DNA from: Bacteroidales bacterium
GTDB lineage: Bacteria; Bacteroidota; Bacteroidia; Bacteroidales; JAOZMU01
Reading direction: 5' to 3'
DNA: 5,872 nt
NCBI GenBank assembly: GCA_029934165.1
Contig: JAOZMU010000243.1
Location: 1 to 5,872 of the forward strand
In this document: one piece after another, positions 1 to 5,819 of the stretch
Position numbering within the stretch: position 1 is the first letter of the stretch
How the letters are laid out: every line of letters starts with the position of its first letter
Translations under genes and position numbers: made by a program
Notes under the pieces: generated by a model
The model's input: only the letters and a program-made list of their open reading frames with translations
Databases searched by the model: none
What the model was told of the DNA's origin: nothing

Positions 1-65
1 ATAAAGCATTGAAAATCAATATAATATTTTTTTTTGGTTAGTAAATTTTGTCCAATGTCTAACAC

Positions 66-100
66 AAAAAAACGCCGAGCTAAAAATTAGTTCGGCGTTT
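66..100 (-). terminator. Rho-independent terminator after the carboxylase operon
   Basis: Read on the minus strand, a perfect 9-bp stem (AAACGCCGA at 92-100 paired with TCGGCGTTT at 70-78) is extended, after one A-C mismatch, by a further 4-bp inner helix closing a 3-nt loop. A run of seven Ts (A-run at 66-72 on the plus strand) overlaps and follows the stem. The hairpin begins 16 bases after the stop codon of the biotin carrier gene. This is a textbook intrinsic terminator and marks the 3' end of the carboxyltransferase-carrier transcript. The plus-strand transcript would also fold, but it lacks a T-run directly after the stem. Confidence 0.9.
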
Positions 101-116
101 ATAAATTAAAACCTTA

Positions 117-434
117 TTATTTAACCTCAAGAATTAAGTATCCTTTCGGTACTTTCTGCCCAATCTCAACGTGAATTTTCGCAATTTTACCCGCGAAAGG
201 TGCCGTGATTTTATTGCACATTTTCATCGCTTCGAGCAGTAGCATAACTTCCCCTTCTTCAACCTCTTGACCCTCTTTGACGAACATCTCAAGAATAGTT
301 CCCGGAATGTACGAAATAACCTTTCGAGGATCTGGTTTTTCCCACTTTTTACGGTTCAAGTACATCTTGTTAACCGTTGTCTTATAGTCTGTTCCCTCAA
401 CTGTTAGGGTAATATATTTTTTGTCTTCTGCCAT
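117..434 (-). CDS. Biotin carboxyl carrier protein (biotinyl-domain subunit of an acyl-CoA carboxylase/decarboxylase)
   Basis: This 105-residue protein is the mobile biotin carrier of a biotin-dependent carboxylase. It moves an activated carboxyl group between a biotin-handling partner and the carboxyltransferase. The biotinyl domain fills the C-terminal two thirds, about residues 40-105. It includes the hairpin IPGTILEMFVKEGQ (43-56), the biotinylation motif EAMKM (68-72) with K71 as acceptor, and the mirrored half GKIAKIHVEIGQKVPKG. The N-terminal 35 residues form a short KYITLTVEGTDYKTTV-like strand region, as in carboxylase and decarboxylase carriers. A short charged segment (KKWEKPDPRK) replaces the usual longer Ala/Pro-rich linker. 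Cys73 directly after EAMKM is less common than Glu or Asn. The gene lies 93 bases downstream of the carboxyltransferase gene on the same strand, with a terminator just after it, so it is the last gene of the operon. The ATG at 434 has only a weak A-rich leader. Cytoplasmic; function is clear, exact complex uncertain. Confidence 0.93.
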   Translation of the reverse strand: MAEDKKYITLTVEGTDYKTTVNKMYLNRKKWEKPDPRKVISYIPGTILEMFVKEGQEVEEGEVMLLLEAMKMCNKITAPFAGKIAKIHVEIGQKVPKGYLILEVK

Positions 435-438
435 ATTT

Positions 439-527
439 TCTATGTTATTTATTAAAAACTAATGCTTGTACAATGTGCTGTTAGAGAGGATTTTAAAGCT
501 CCATAACTGCAATTTATAAAACATAGA
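439..527 (-). repeat. 8-bp inverted repeat bounding the intercistronic gap
   Basis: On the plus strand TCTATGTT (439-446) and AACATAGA (520-527) are perfect inverted repeats 73 bases apart. One arm abuts the stop codon of the carboxyltransferase gene (528-530). The other ends four bases before the ATG of the carrier gene. In the mRNA the two could pair and bring the stop and next start together. No target-site duplication is visible outside the arms, so a mobile element is not supported. Chance is possible in DNA this AT-rich. Confidence 0.35.
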
Positions 528-2072
528 TTAAAATGGCGGAATACCGTGTTTTTTCTTAGGCTGAACTTCGTTCTTGTCTGTTGAAACTTCGATGGCATGA
601 ATTAAGAAATCGCGAGTTTCTTCGGGAGCAATAACAGTATCAACATATCCCTTAGCTGCTGCTACATAAGGATTTGCAAACATTGTTTTGTACTCTTCAA
701 TTTTCTTTTGGCGCATCTCTTCTGGGTTTTCTGCGGCAGCAATTTCTTTTCGGAAAATTATGTTTGCCGCGCCTTCTGGTCCCATAACTGCGATTTCTGC
801 ACCTGGCCATGCGAAGACAAAATCTGCACGTAAGTGCCTAGAGTTCATTGCAATATAACCTCCGCCATAAGCCTTGCGTAGTATTACAGTGATTTTCGGA
901 ACAGTAGCCTCACTATATGCGTACAACATTTTTGCACCATGACGAATTACACCAGCGTGTTCTTGGTCAACACCCGGAAGATAGCCAGGTAGGTCGACAA
1001 GAGTTACGATTGGAATATTGAAAGCATCGCAATATCTAATGAAACGTGCGGCTTTGTCAGACGAGTCAACATCCAGAACACCAGCAAGAACCAATGGTTG
1101 ATTGGCAACAAAACCAACTGTTTCGCCATTTAGACGACCAAAACCAATTACGATATTTGCTGCCCAATTTTCTTGTATCTCAAAGAAATACGAACTGTCT
1201 GTAATATTTTTAATTACATCGCGAACATCGTAAGGCATTTTTGGGTCGCTTGGTGCAATATCGCCTATTTTCAATTTTGGGCTTGGGTCTTCGGGTGGAA
1301 AAGCCATTGCCTTGCGCGAGTTATTCCATGGTATAAATGAAATTAAAGTTTTGATTTGCTCAAAGCATTCCAATTCACTCTCTGCGTAAAAATGTGCATT
1401 TCCAGTAATCTCGCTATGTACTTTTGCGCCACCAAGGTCTTCCATAGAGATTTCTTCGCCAAGAACGGTTTTAATAACCTCAGGACCAGTGATAAACATC
1501 TTAGAAATATTGTTAACCACAAAGACATAATCTGTCAGTGCAGGAGAATAAACTGCGCCACCAGCACATGGTCCCAAAATAACAGAAATTTGAGGTATTA
1601 CACCAGAAGCCAATGTATTACGATAAAATATTTCACCATAACCTGCCAAAGAATTTACGCCTTCTTGCACACGCGCTCCGCCCGAATCGTTGATTCCAAT
1701 TAGTGGAACTCGCATTTTCATTGCGTGGTCCATTATTTTTGTAATTTTCCGTGCGTGCATTAGCCCAAGCGAGCCACCTGCAACAGTAAAATCCTGAGCA
1801 TAAATACATATTGGTTTCCCGCCAATTTTTCCTGTTCCAGTGATTACTCCATCGCCATGAAGGATTTTTTTGTCCATGTTAAAATCGCGAGCAGAATGCT
1901 CGACAAATAAATCGTATTCGTGGAAAGTGTCTTTGTCGAGTAGTGTGATAACTCGTTCTCTTGCTGTCATTTTTCCCATCGCGGCTTGTTTCTCTAAGGC
2001 TCTTGTTCCGCCGCCTTGGAGAACTTGTTCTCGACGTTGTTGCAATTCTAATATCTTATCTTTCAATGACAT
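528..2072 (-). CDS. Acyl-CoA carboxylase carboxyltransferase (beta) subunit, propionyl-CoA carboxylase / methylmalonyl-CoA decarboxylase alpha type
   Basis: This 514-residue protein transfers a carboxyl group between carboxybiotin and an acyl-CoA, most likely propionyl-CoA/methylmalonyl-CoA. Its length is typical of PccB, MmdA and transcarboxylase 12S subunits, which form hexamers. It has two crotonase-like halves. The N-terminal half carries NDSGGARVQEG (128-138) and GPCAGGAVYSPA (167-178), the acyl-CoA/oxyanion region, then MFITGPEVIKTVLGEE (192-207). The C-terminal half carries LVDLPGYLPGVDQEHAGVI (358-376), RKAYGGGYIAM (399-409) and AWPGAEIAVMGPEGAANI (421-438). Residue 407 is Ile where canonical propionyl-CoA carboxylases, such as the Streptomyces and human enzymes, have Asp; Ile or Leu there is the decarboxylase/transcarboxylase/AccB pattern. 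The start ATG at 2072 opens the conserved MSLKDKILEL helix; no Shine-Dalgarno is visible. It is the first gene of a two-gene unit with the biotin carrier. No biotin carboxylase or membrane decarboxylase subunit is present, so carboxylase versus decarboxylase is unresolved and no symbol is given. Confidence 0.95.
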   Translation of the reverse strand: MSLKDKILELQQRREQVLQGGGTRALEKQAAMGKMTARERVITLLDKDTFHEYDLFVEHSARDFNMDKKILHGDGVITGTGKIGGKPICIYAQDFTVAGGSLGLMHARKITKIMDHAMKMRVPLIGINDSGGARVQEGVNSLAGYGEIFYRNTLASGVIPQISVILGPCAGGAVYSPALTDYVFVVNNISKMFITGPEVIKTVLGEEISMEDLGGAKVHSEITGNAHFYAESELECFEQIKTLISFIPWNNSRKAMAFPPEDPSPKLKIGDIAPSDPKMPYDVRDVIKNITDSSYFFEIQENWAANIVIGFGRLNGETVGFVANQPLVLAGVLDVDSSDKAARFIRYCDAFNIPIVTLVDLPGYLPGVDQEHAGVIRHGAKMLYAYSEATVPKITVILRKAYGGGYIAMNSRHLRADFVFAWPGAEIAVMGPEGAANIIFRKEIAAAENPEEMRQKKIEEYKTMFANPYVAAAKGYVDTVIAPEETRDFLIHAIEVSTDKNEVQPKKKHGIPPF

Positions 2073-2211
2073 AGGATAAATATTTTAATTAGTGATTACT
2101 AATGTTTGTTAGTTTTTCCCGAAAAAATTCTTCTCGGTATTAAGTACTCTTACAAAAGTTCTTACGCTTTTTATTAACCTAAGTTGTTAATTCACAGCTT
2201 AAACGTTTCAT
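2073..2211 (-). promoter_or_regulatory. Probable promoter/leader region of the carboxylase operon with a small hairpin
   Basis: This AT-rich stretch lies between the last terminator-like hairpin and the carboxyltransferase start, so the operon promoter should be here. No full Bacteroidota promoter (TTTG, about 19 bases, TAnnTTTG) is found. The nearest match is AACTTTTG on the minus strand at 2153-2160, with no good -33 box. On the minus strand 2119-2137 can fold into an 8-bp stem with two G-U pairs and a 3-nt loop (CCGAGAAG against TTTTTCGG), about 47 bases before the ATG. It has no T-run suited to termination. Its role is unknown. Confidence 0.3.
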
Positions 2212-2247
2212 AAAAAATAGGTCTTAGACCTTACCTGATTATTAGGT
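2212..2247 (-). terminator. Small tandem hairpins followed by six Ts: back-up terminator or attenuator
   Basis: On the minus strand the segment reads ACCT (2244-2247), AGGT (2233-2236), AGGTC (2227-2231), GACCT (2219-2223), then A and six Ts (2212-2217). ACCT can pair with the first AGGT. AGGTC pairs with GACCT as a 5-bp stem with a 3-nt loop just before the T-run, which is terminator-like. Because the arms are near-identical, ACCT could instead pair with AGGTC, which would free GACCT to pair with the first AGGT. It lies about 60 bases past the lipoprotein stop and 140 bases before the carboxyltransferase start. It is therefore either a second terminator of the upstream unit or a leader element of the downstream one. 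The stems are short. Confidence 0.4.
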
Positions 2248-2272
2248 GAAAAAATGAGTCTTGAATGATTCC

Positions 2273-2316
2273 AAAAATAAAAAAATAATTGAATAATATT
2301 ATAAGATTCAATTATT
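2273..2316 (-). terminator. AT-rich terminator hairpin overlapping the stop codon of the lipoprotein gene
   Basis: A perfect 11-bp inverted repeat (AATAATTGAAT at 2284-2294 and ATTCAATTATT at 2306-2316, plus strand) surrounds an 11-nt loop. On the minus strand the distal arm is followed by two runs of five Ts split by one A (2273-2283). The upstream arm contains the TGA stop codon at 2308-2310. The layout is that of an intrinsic terminator ending the ABC-F/lipoprotein unit. With a single G-C pair, the stem is weak, so termination may be partial. Confidence 0.55.
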
Positions 2317-3570
2317 AAGAAAATACGGACGACCATTTCGCCAATATTCTACAGCTTTATACCAGCTTTTCATATACGCAGACATCCTATCAAGTACGTA
2401 ATTTTTATCGGAAAAAATATTTGCTTTTTTATTAAATACAAAGGTAATAGTCTTCATTCCACGTCCGTATAGCCATTTTTCATCGTAACTTGTCCGATAA
2501 ACTTGTGATGGCGTTCCGTGAATAACATAAATCATTCCCCTGTCGGTTTTCCAACCTTCTTTATAAGACTTAAAATAAAGGTTTGCGAATAGTATTCTAT
2601 CATAAAATATTTTTATTAACTCCTTAGCACGGCTTATATTACGTGATGCTGTGAGCCAAAATTCGTCCGTTGCAATTTTTTTTGAACCAGACACGAGCAG
2701 TACTTTAAATTCTTTTGATGAGGTTAAATATTGTAACGGATTTATCAAGTTTTCAGGGCTTTGCATCGTCGGAAAACTTTTGCCAAAATTGTGCAGAGTA
2801 AGTCCGTTTTGCTCACTCGTATCAACTCTAAAACGATACATTCCATTCTTTGTCAATTGAGTATAAGTACCAAGCCCCATTTTCATCGTCCAAGAACTGT
2901 CGGCGGTAGTAGGCACAGTATCGCGGCGCGAAGAAGAGAAAGGTGGTGTTGCTGTGGGGAAGTTTTTTGAGTAGTAATCTACGTACACTTCTGTAACGCC
3001 AGAATTATGCTCAATTTGTATTTTCTCATCAAGCATAAAAAAAGTTCTAAAATGTGGTATCTTTTTCTCAAAATCAGAAACGAAAAATTGTTGTGCATCA
3101 TTTTTATTACTTCGTTTAAGATTAAGATATTCAGCATAATATACTTGTCCGAGAAGGTCAGTTACAGATATTTTTAGCACAGCATTTTCCAAGTGCGAGG
3201 GAAATACGAAAGAAATTTTGGATAATATGTCATCGTTTGTCGAGCCTTTCGGAATCTCGTAAACAACAGAGGCACTGTCGATTATGTGATAACTTTCGTA
3301 ACTTGCAAACAATTGATAATTTATCCGTATTTTTGCTATATTTGCACCAGTGGCATTTGCCCTATTATATTGCAACTCTTGGGTAGCTATGCGGGTGCGT
3401 AATTGCGAAATTGTATCTTTTCCATGAAAAACCGAAAACTCAGGGTGGATAGCAGTACCATTTGGGTTGTAAACCGAAGCAATGTTTCGGCTTGCTGTTG
3501 GCGGAATATACGTAACACAACCTTGTAATAAAAATATGATAATAAATGATAAATATGCTAACTGTTTCAT
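2308..3570 (-). CDS. GWxTD domain-containing lipoprotein of unknown function
   Basis: This 420-residue protein starts with a lipoprotein signal peptide, MKQLAYLSFIIIFLLQGC. It has a lysine, then a hydrophobic stretch and lipobox LLQGC, with Cys18 as the lipidation site, so the mature protein should be membrane-anchored outside the cytoplasm. An in-frame ATG at 3615 would add 15 residues and overlap the ABC-F gene; the ATG at 3570 is preferred because it puts the signal peptide at the N-terminus and leaves a 16-base gap. The middle, about residues 80-210, looks beta-rich, and a Ser/Pro/Thr-rich loop follows at about 205-225. Near the C-terminus GWKTDRGMIYVIHGTP (339-354) is the hallmark of the GWxTD domain, followed by W-Y-G and TFVF elements and the closing SWYKAVEYWRNGRPY helix, so the domain is complete. 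The family is common in Bacteroidota and relatives, and its biochemical role is not established. It follows the ABC-F gene on the same strand and is probably cotranscribed. Confidence 0.9.
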   Translation of the reverse strand: MKQLAYLSFIIIFLLQGCVTYIPPTASRNIASVYNPNGTAIHPEFSVFHGKDTISQLRTRIATQELQYNRANATGANIAKIRINYQLFASYESYHIIDSASVVYEIPKGSTNDDILSKISFVFPSHLENAVLKISVTDLLGQVYYAEYLNLKRSNKNDAQQFFVSDFEKKIPHFRTFFMLDEKIQIEHNSGVTEVYVDYYSKNFPTATPPFSSSRRDTVPTTADSSWTMKMGLGTYTQLTKNGMYRFRVDTSEQNGLTLHNFGKSFPTMQSPENLINPLQYLTSSKEFKVLLVSGSKKIATDEFWLTASRNISRAKELIKIFYDRILFANLYFKSYKEGWKTDRGMIYVIHGTPSQVYRTSYDEKWLYGRGMKTITFVFNKKANIFSDKNYVLDRMSAYMKSWYKAVEYWRNGRPYFLNN

Positions 3571-3586
3571 GGTATATTTCTTATGA

Positions 3587-5527
3587 TTATACGTTTTTTT
3601 GCTGAATGAAATCATCTAATTCGGCACTCAGATTCTCCCAAGTTTCCATTTCATTCTCAAGCTGCTTTTTTAGTTTTTTGTATTTATCGAAAAAATCGGG
3701 AGTTAAGTCAGAGGCATTTGGTTGAGCAAGCTGATTATCAAACTGTTCTATCTCTGTTTCTATTTTTGTAATCCGAGTTTCCGACTGCGAAACTCGGTTT
3801 TTGTATTTTCGTTTTTCGCGTTCAAACTCCTTGCGTTGCAAGTAGTTCTGTTTGTTTTCCGATGTTGTTTCTGTTTGTTGCCCTTTTTTTCTTTCCTTTC
3901 GCTCTATTTCTTGCAATGTTTCTAACTTCCTCTTTTTCAAGAAATTGTATATCCCTCCAGAATGTTGTTTTAATTTATGGTCGCGAAATTCGTAAATTTT
4001 ATCTACAAGACCATCAAGGAAATCGCGGTCGTGAGAAACAACGATTAAAGTTCCATCGTATTGATTTAGAGCTTGTTTCAATAAATCCTTCGAACGCATA
4101 TCAAGATGATTTGTTGGCTCATCGAGGAGTAATAGGCTATATGGCTCGAGCAGCAATTTTGCCATTGCAAGCCGCGAACATTCGCCACCAGATAAAACCT
4201 TGACTTTCTTATCAATAGTCTCACCGCTAAAAAGAAACGAACCAAGAATATCGCGGACTCGTTTGCGTATTTCGCCCACTGCAATATCGTCAATAGTCTC
4301 GAAAACTGTTTTTTCCAGATCCATCAATTCGTCTTCGTTTTGCGCATAATAGCCAACATTTACATTATGCCCAATCTTTAGAACGCCCTCATAATCAGTG
4401 GTTTCTGTGATGATACGCGAAAGCGTTGTTTTTCCTTCGCCGTTTCGCCCAACGAAAGCTAATTTTTCGCCACGTTCGATAATGAAATCGACATTATCAA
4501 GAACTAAAGTTTCGCCATATCTTTTTGTAAGTCCCTTAGTTTCAACAACTATTGTTCCTGAGCGAGGTGCAGCCGGAAACTTAAACGAAACCGCAGAAGT
4601 ATCTTCCTTATCGACTTGGATGCGCTCTACTTTGTCGAGATGTTTGATGCGCGATTGCACTTGAACGGCTTTAGTTGCCTTATAACGAAAACGTTCGATA
4701 AATTTTTCCGTTTCCTGAATCATTTTTTGTTGATTCTCATAAGCCGCCATTTGTTGCTGCCGACGCTCTTTGCGCAACTCTACAAATTTGGTGTACGAAA
4801 CGTCATAATCGTACAGCTTTCCGACAGAAATTTCTACGGTTCGTTTTGTTACATTATCCAAAAAAGCACGGTCATGCGAAATCAAAACGACAGCACCAGC
4901 ATACTCTTTCAAAAAATCTTCGAGCCACTGAATAGACTCTATATCAAGGTGATTGGTAGGTTCGTCTAATAAAAATACGCTTGGCTTGCGGAGCAAAACC
5001 TTGGCAAGCTCAATGCGCATTCGCCAACCGCCACTGAGTTGATTTGTTTGCCGGTCAAAATCCGAGCGACGAAACCCAAGCCCCGTAAGCGTTTGCTCAA
5101 CATCGGCATCAATGCTCGACCCGCCAAGCAAATCGTAACGCTCGTTGGCAGTGGTTAATTTGTCTATTAATTTTATATATTCTGGCGAGCTATAATCTTC
5201 GCGTTCAGAGAGTTGAGCCGTGATTTGCTTGATTTGTGTTTCAATCTGCAAAACCTCGTCAAACGCCGTCATGGTTTCCTCAAAAACACTCTTTCCAACA
5301 GGATAAATCATCTGCTGCGGTAAATAGCCAATTTTCACGTTAGATGGAACTGTTACGCTTCCTTCATCGGGCATTTCCTCGCCAAGTATTATCTTCATCA
5401 AGGTCGATTTTCCCGCGCCATTTTTTCCGACAAGCCCAATACGATCGCGCGGACTTATCATCATGCTAATTTGCGAAAAAAGTTCAAATCCGCCGAAACG
5501 AACAGTAGTTTGATTAATTGAAATCAT
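3587..5527 (-). CDS. ABC-F family ATP-binding cassette protein (ribosome-associated ATPase)
   Basis: This 646-residue cytoplasmic protein has two ABC ATPase domains and no membrane segments, the arrangement of ABC-F proteins, which bind ribosomes at the E site and act on translation or ribosome-targeting antibiotics. NBD1 has Walker A GKNGAGKS (34-41), Q-loop YLPQQ (68-72), signature LSGGW (164-168), Walker B LLDEPTNHLD with Glu189, and switch His218. A helical arm insertion lies at about 85-135. The inter-domain linker, about 240-310, is charged and helical, with normal length and no obvious long extension as in many resistance ABC-Fs. NBD2 has Walker A GRNGEGKT (360-367), signature LSGGE (445-449), Walker B LLDEPTNHLD with Glu470, and His499. 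The C-terminus, about 535-646, is a Lys/Glu-rich coiled coil similar in layout to Uup/YheS-type tails. All catalytic residues are present. The ATG at 5527 opens the conserved first strand; there is no Shine-Dalgarno. A housekeeping translation factor is more likely than a resistance gene, but the subfamily cannot be fixed by eye. Confidence 0.95.
   Translation of the reverse strand: MISINQTTVRFGGFELFSQISMMISPRDRIGLVGKNGAGKSTLMKIILGEEMPDEGSVTVPSNVKIGYLPQQMIYPVGKSVFEETMTAFDEVLQIETQIKQITAQLSEREDYSSPEYIKLIDKLTTANERYDLLGGSSIDADVEQTLTGLGFRRSDFDRQTNQLSGGWRMRIELAKVLLRKPSVFLLDEPTNHLDIESIQWLEDFLKEYAGAVVLISHDRAFLDNVTKRTVEISVGKLYDYDVSYTKFVELRKERRQQQMAAYENQQKMIQETEKFIERFRYKATKAVQVQSRIKHLDKVERIQVDKEDTSAVSFKFPAAPRSGTIVVETKGLTKRYGETLVLDNVDFIIERGEKLAFVGRNGEGKTTLSRIITETTDYEGVLKIGHNVNVGYYAQNEDELMDLEKTVFETIDDIAVGEIRKRVRDILGSFLFSGETIDKKVKVLSGGECSRLAMAKLLLEPYSLLLLDEPTNHLDMRSKDLLKQALNQYDGTLIVVSHDRDFLDGLVDKIYEFRDHKLKQHSGGIYNFLKKRKLETLQEIERKERKKGQQTETTSENKQNYLQRKEFEREKRKYKNRVSQSETRITKIETEIEQFDNQLAQPNASDLTPDFFDKYKKLKKQLENEMETWENLSAELDDFIQQKNV
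3593..3599 (-). other. In-frame A AAA AAC slippery heptamer near the ABC-F stop codon
   Basis: The last sense codons of the ABC-F gene are CAG CAA AAA AAC GTA, then TAA. The last A of CAA with AAA and AAC forms the canonical X XXY YYZ heptamer in the correct phase for -1 slippage. A shifted ribosome would read on to a TGA at 3567-3569 that overlaps the ATG of the lipoprotein gene (ATGA). Only a weak 5-bp AT-rich stem (GTATA/TATAC) lies directly downstream, so a stimulatory structure is not convincing. The motif is certain; its use is speculative. Confidence 0.3.
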
Positions 5528-5819
5528 AAAATTGCGACTTATGTTTTTTTGAAAATGCCGTTACAAAGAAACGTATTGTGTTGATATTCAAACATATAAT
5601 AACGAATTTATAAATTACATCTTAATACCAACCAAATATTAATGTACAATGCCAAAAATAAAATTAATAGCTCAAAAATAGAAATTCTATTCAAAGAAAC
5701 AAGTAGCTAATTAAAGAAATCTTGGAGGTTCAATACTTCATTCATGGTTTATTCATAAAATCAATTCACATTGAAAAAGCATTATGCGTATTTTCGCGGA
5801 TAAAAATAACAATTAGCTT
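5528..5819. other. AT-rich upstream region without a supported gene
   Basis: No credible coding region is seen on either strand. The longest nearby minus-strand frame is an 18-codon one (5539-5595) ending 11 bases before the ABC-F start. Other starts give only 4- to 5-residue frames. The region contains a 7-bp inverted repeat around one base (AATAGAA/TTCTATT, 5677-5691), a 9-bp direct repeat CAAAGAAAC (5564-5572 and 5692-5700), and two CAAAAATA copies 20 bases apart (5653 and 5673). It probably holds the ABC-F promoter and leader. Confidence 0.6.
5673..5703 (-). promoter_or_regulatory. Candidate Bacteroidota-type promoter for the ABC-F unit
   Basis: On the minus strand CTTG (5700-5703) is followed after 19 bases by TATTTTTG (5673-5680). 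This fits the Bacteroidota pattern TTTG, 19-21 bases, TAnnTTTG, with one mismatch in the -33 box. It implies a leader of roughly 140 bases. A second -7-like box, TATGTTTG at 5589-5596, lies closer to the gene but has no -33 box. Another TATTTTTG at 5653-5660 also lacks one. Such boxes arise often by chance in AT-rich DNA. Confidence 0.25.

Noticed and set aside
8..35. Plus-strand hairpin (ATTGA/TCAAT) followed by nine Ts as a terminator for a gene to the left
   Set aside because: The stem is only 5 bp, nearly all A-T, and is six bases from the T-run. No gene is visible to the left within the window.
1356..1703. Plus-strand 115-codon open frame
   Set aside because: It lies wholly antisense to the conserved carboxyltransferase gene, has low-complexity non-domain content, and is explained as a shadow.
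3571..3615. Upstream ATG at 3615 for the lipoprotein
   Set aside because: It would add a polar Lys/His-rich 15-residue extension before a good lipoprotein signal peptide and overlap the ABC-F gene.
3722..4203. Overlapping plus-strand frames, one rich in Phe and Leu
   Set aside because: They are antisense to the Lys/Glu-rich coiled coil and NBD2 of the ABC-F gene. Reading Lys/Glu codons backwards yields Phe/Leu/Ser, so the apparent membrane segments are artefacts.
4398..4969. Plus-strand frames of 88 and 117 codons
   Set aside because: Antisense to the conserved ABC-F domains, with no recognisable domain or start signal.
5723..5757. Plus-strand GGAGG with a downstream ATG
   Set aside because: The ATG at 5744 gives only MVYS before a stop, and the spacing from GGAGG is too long.
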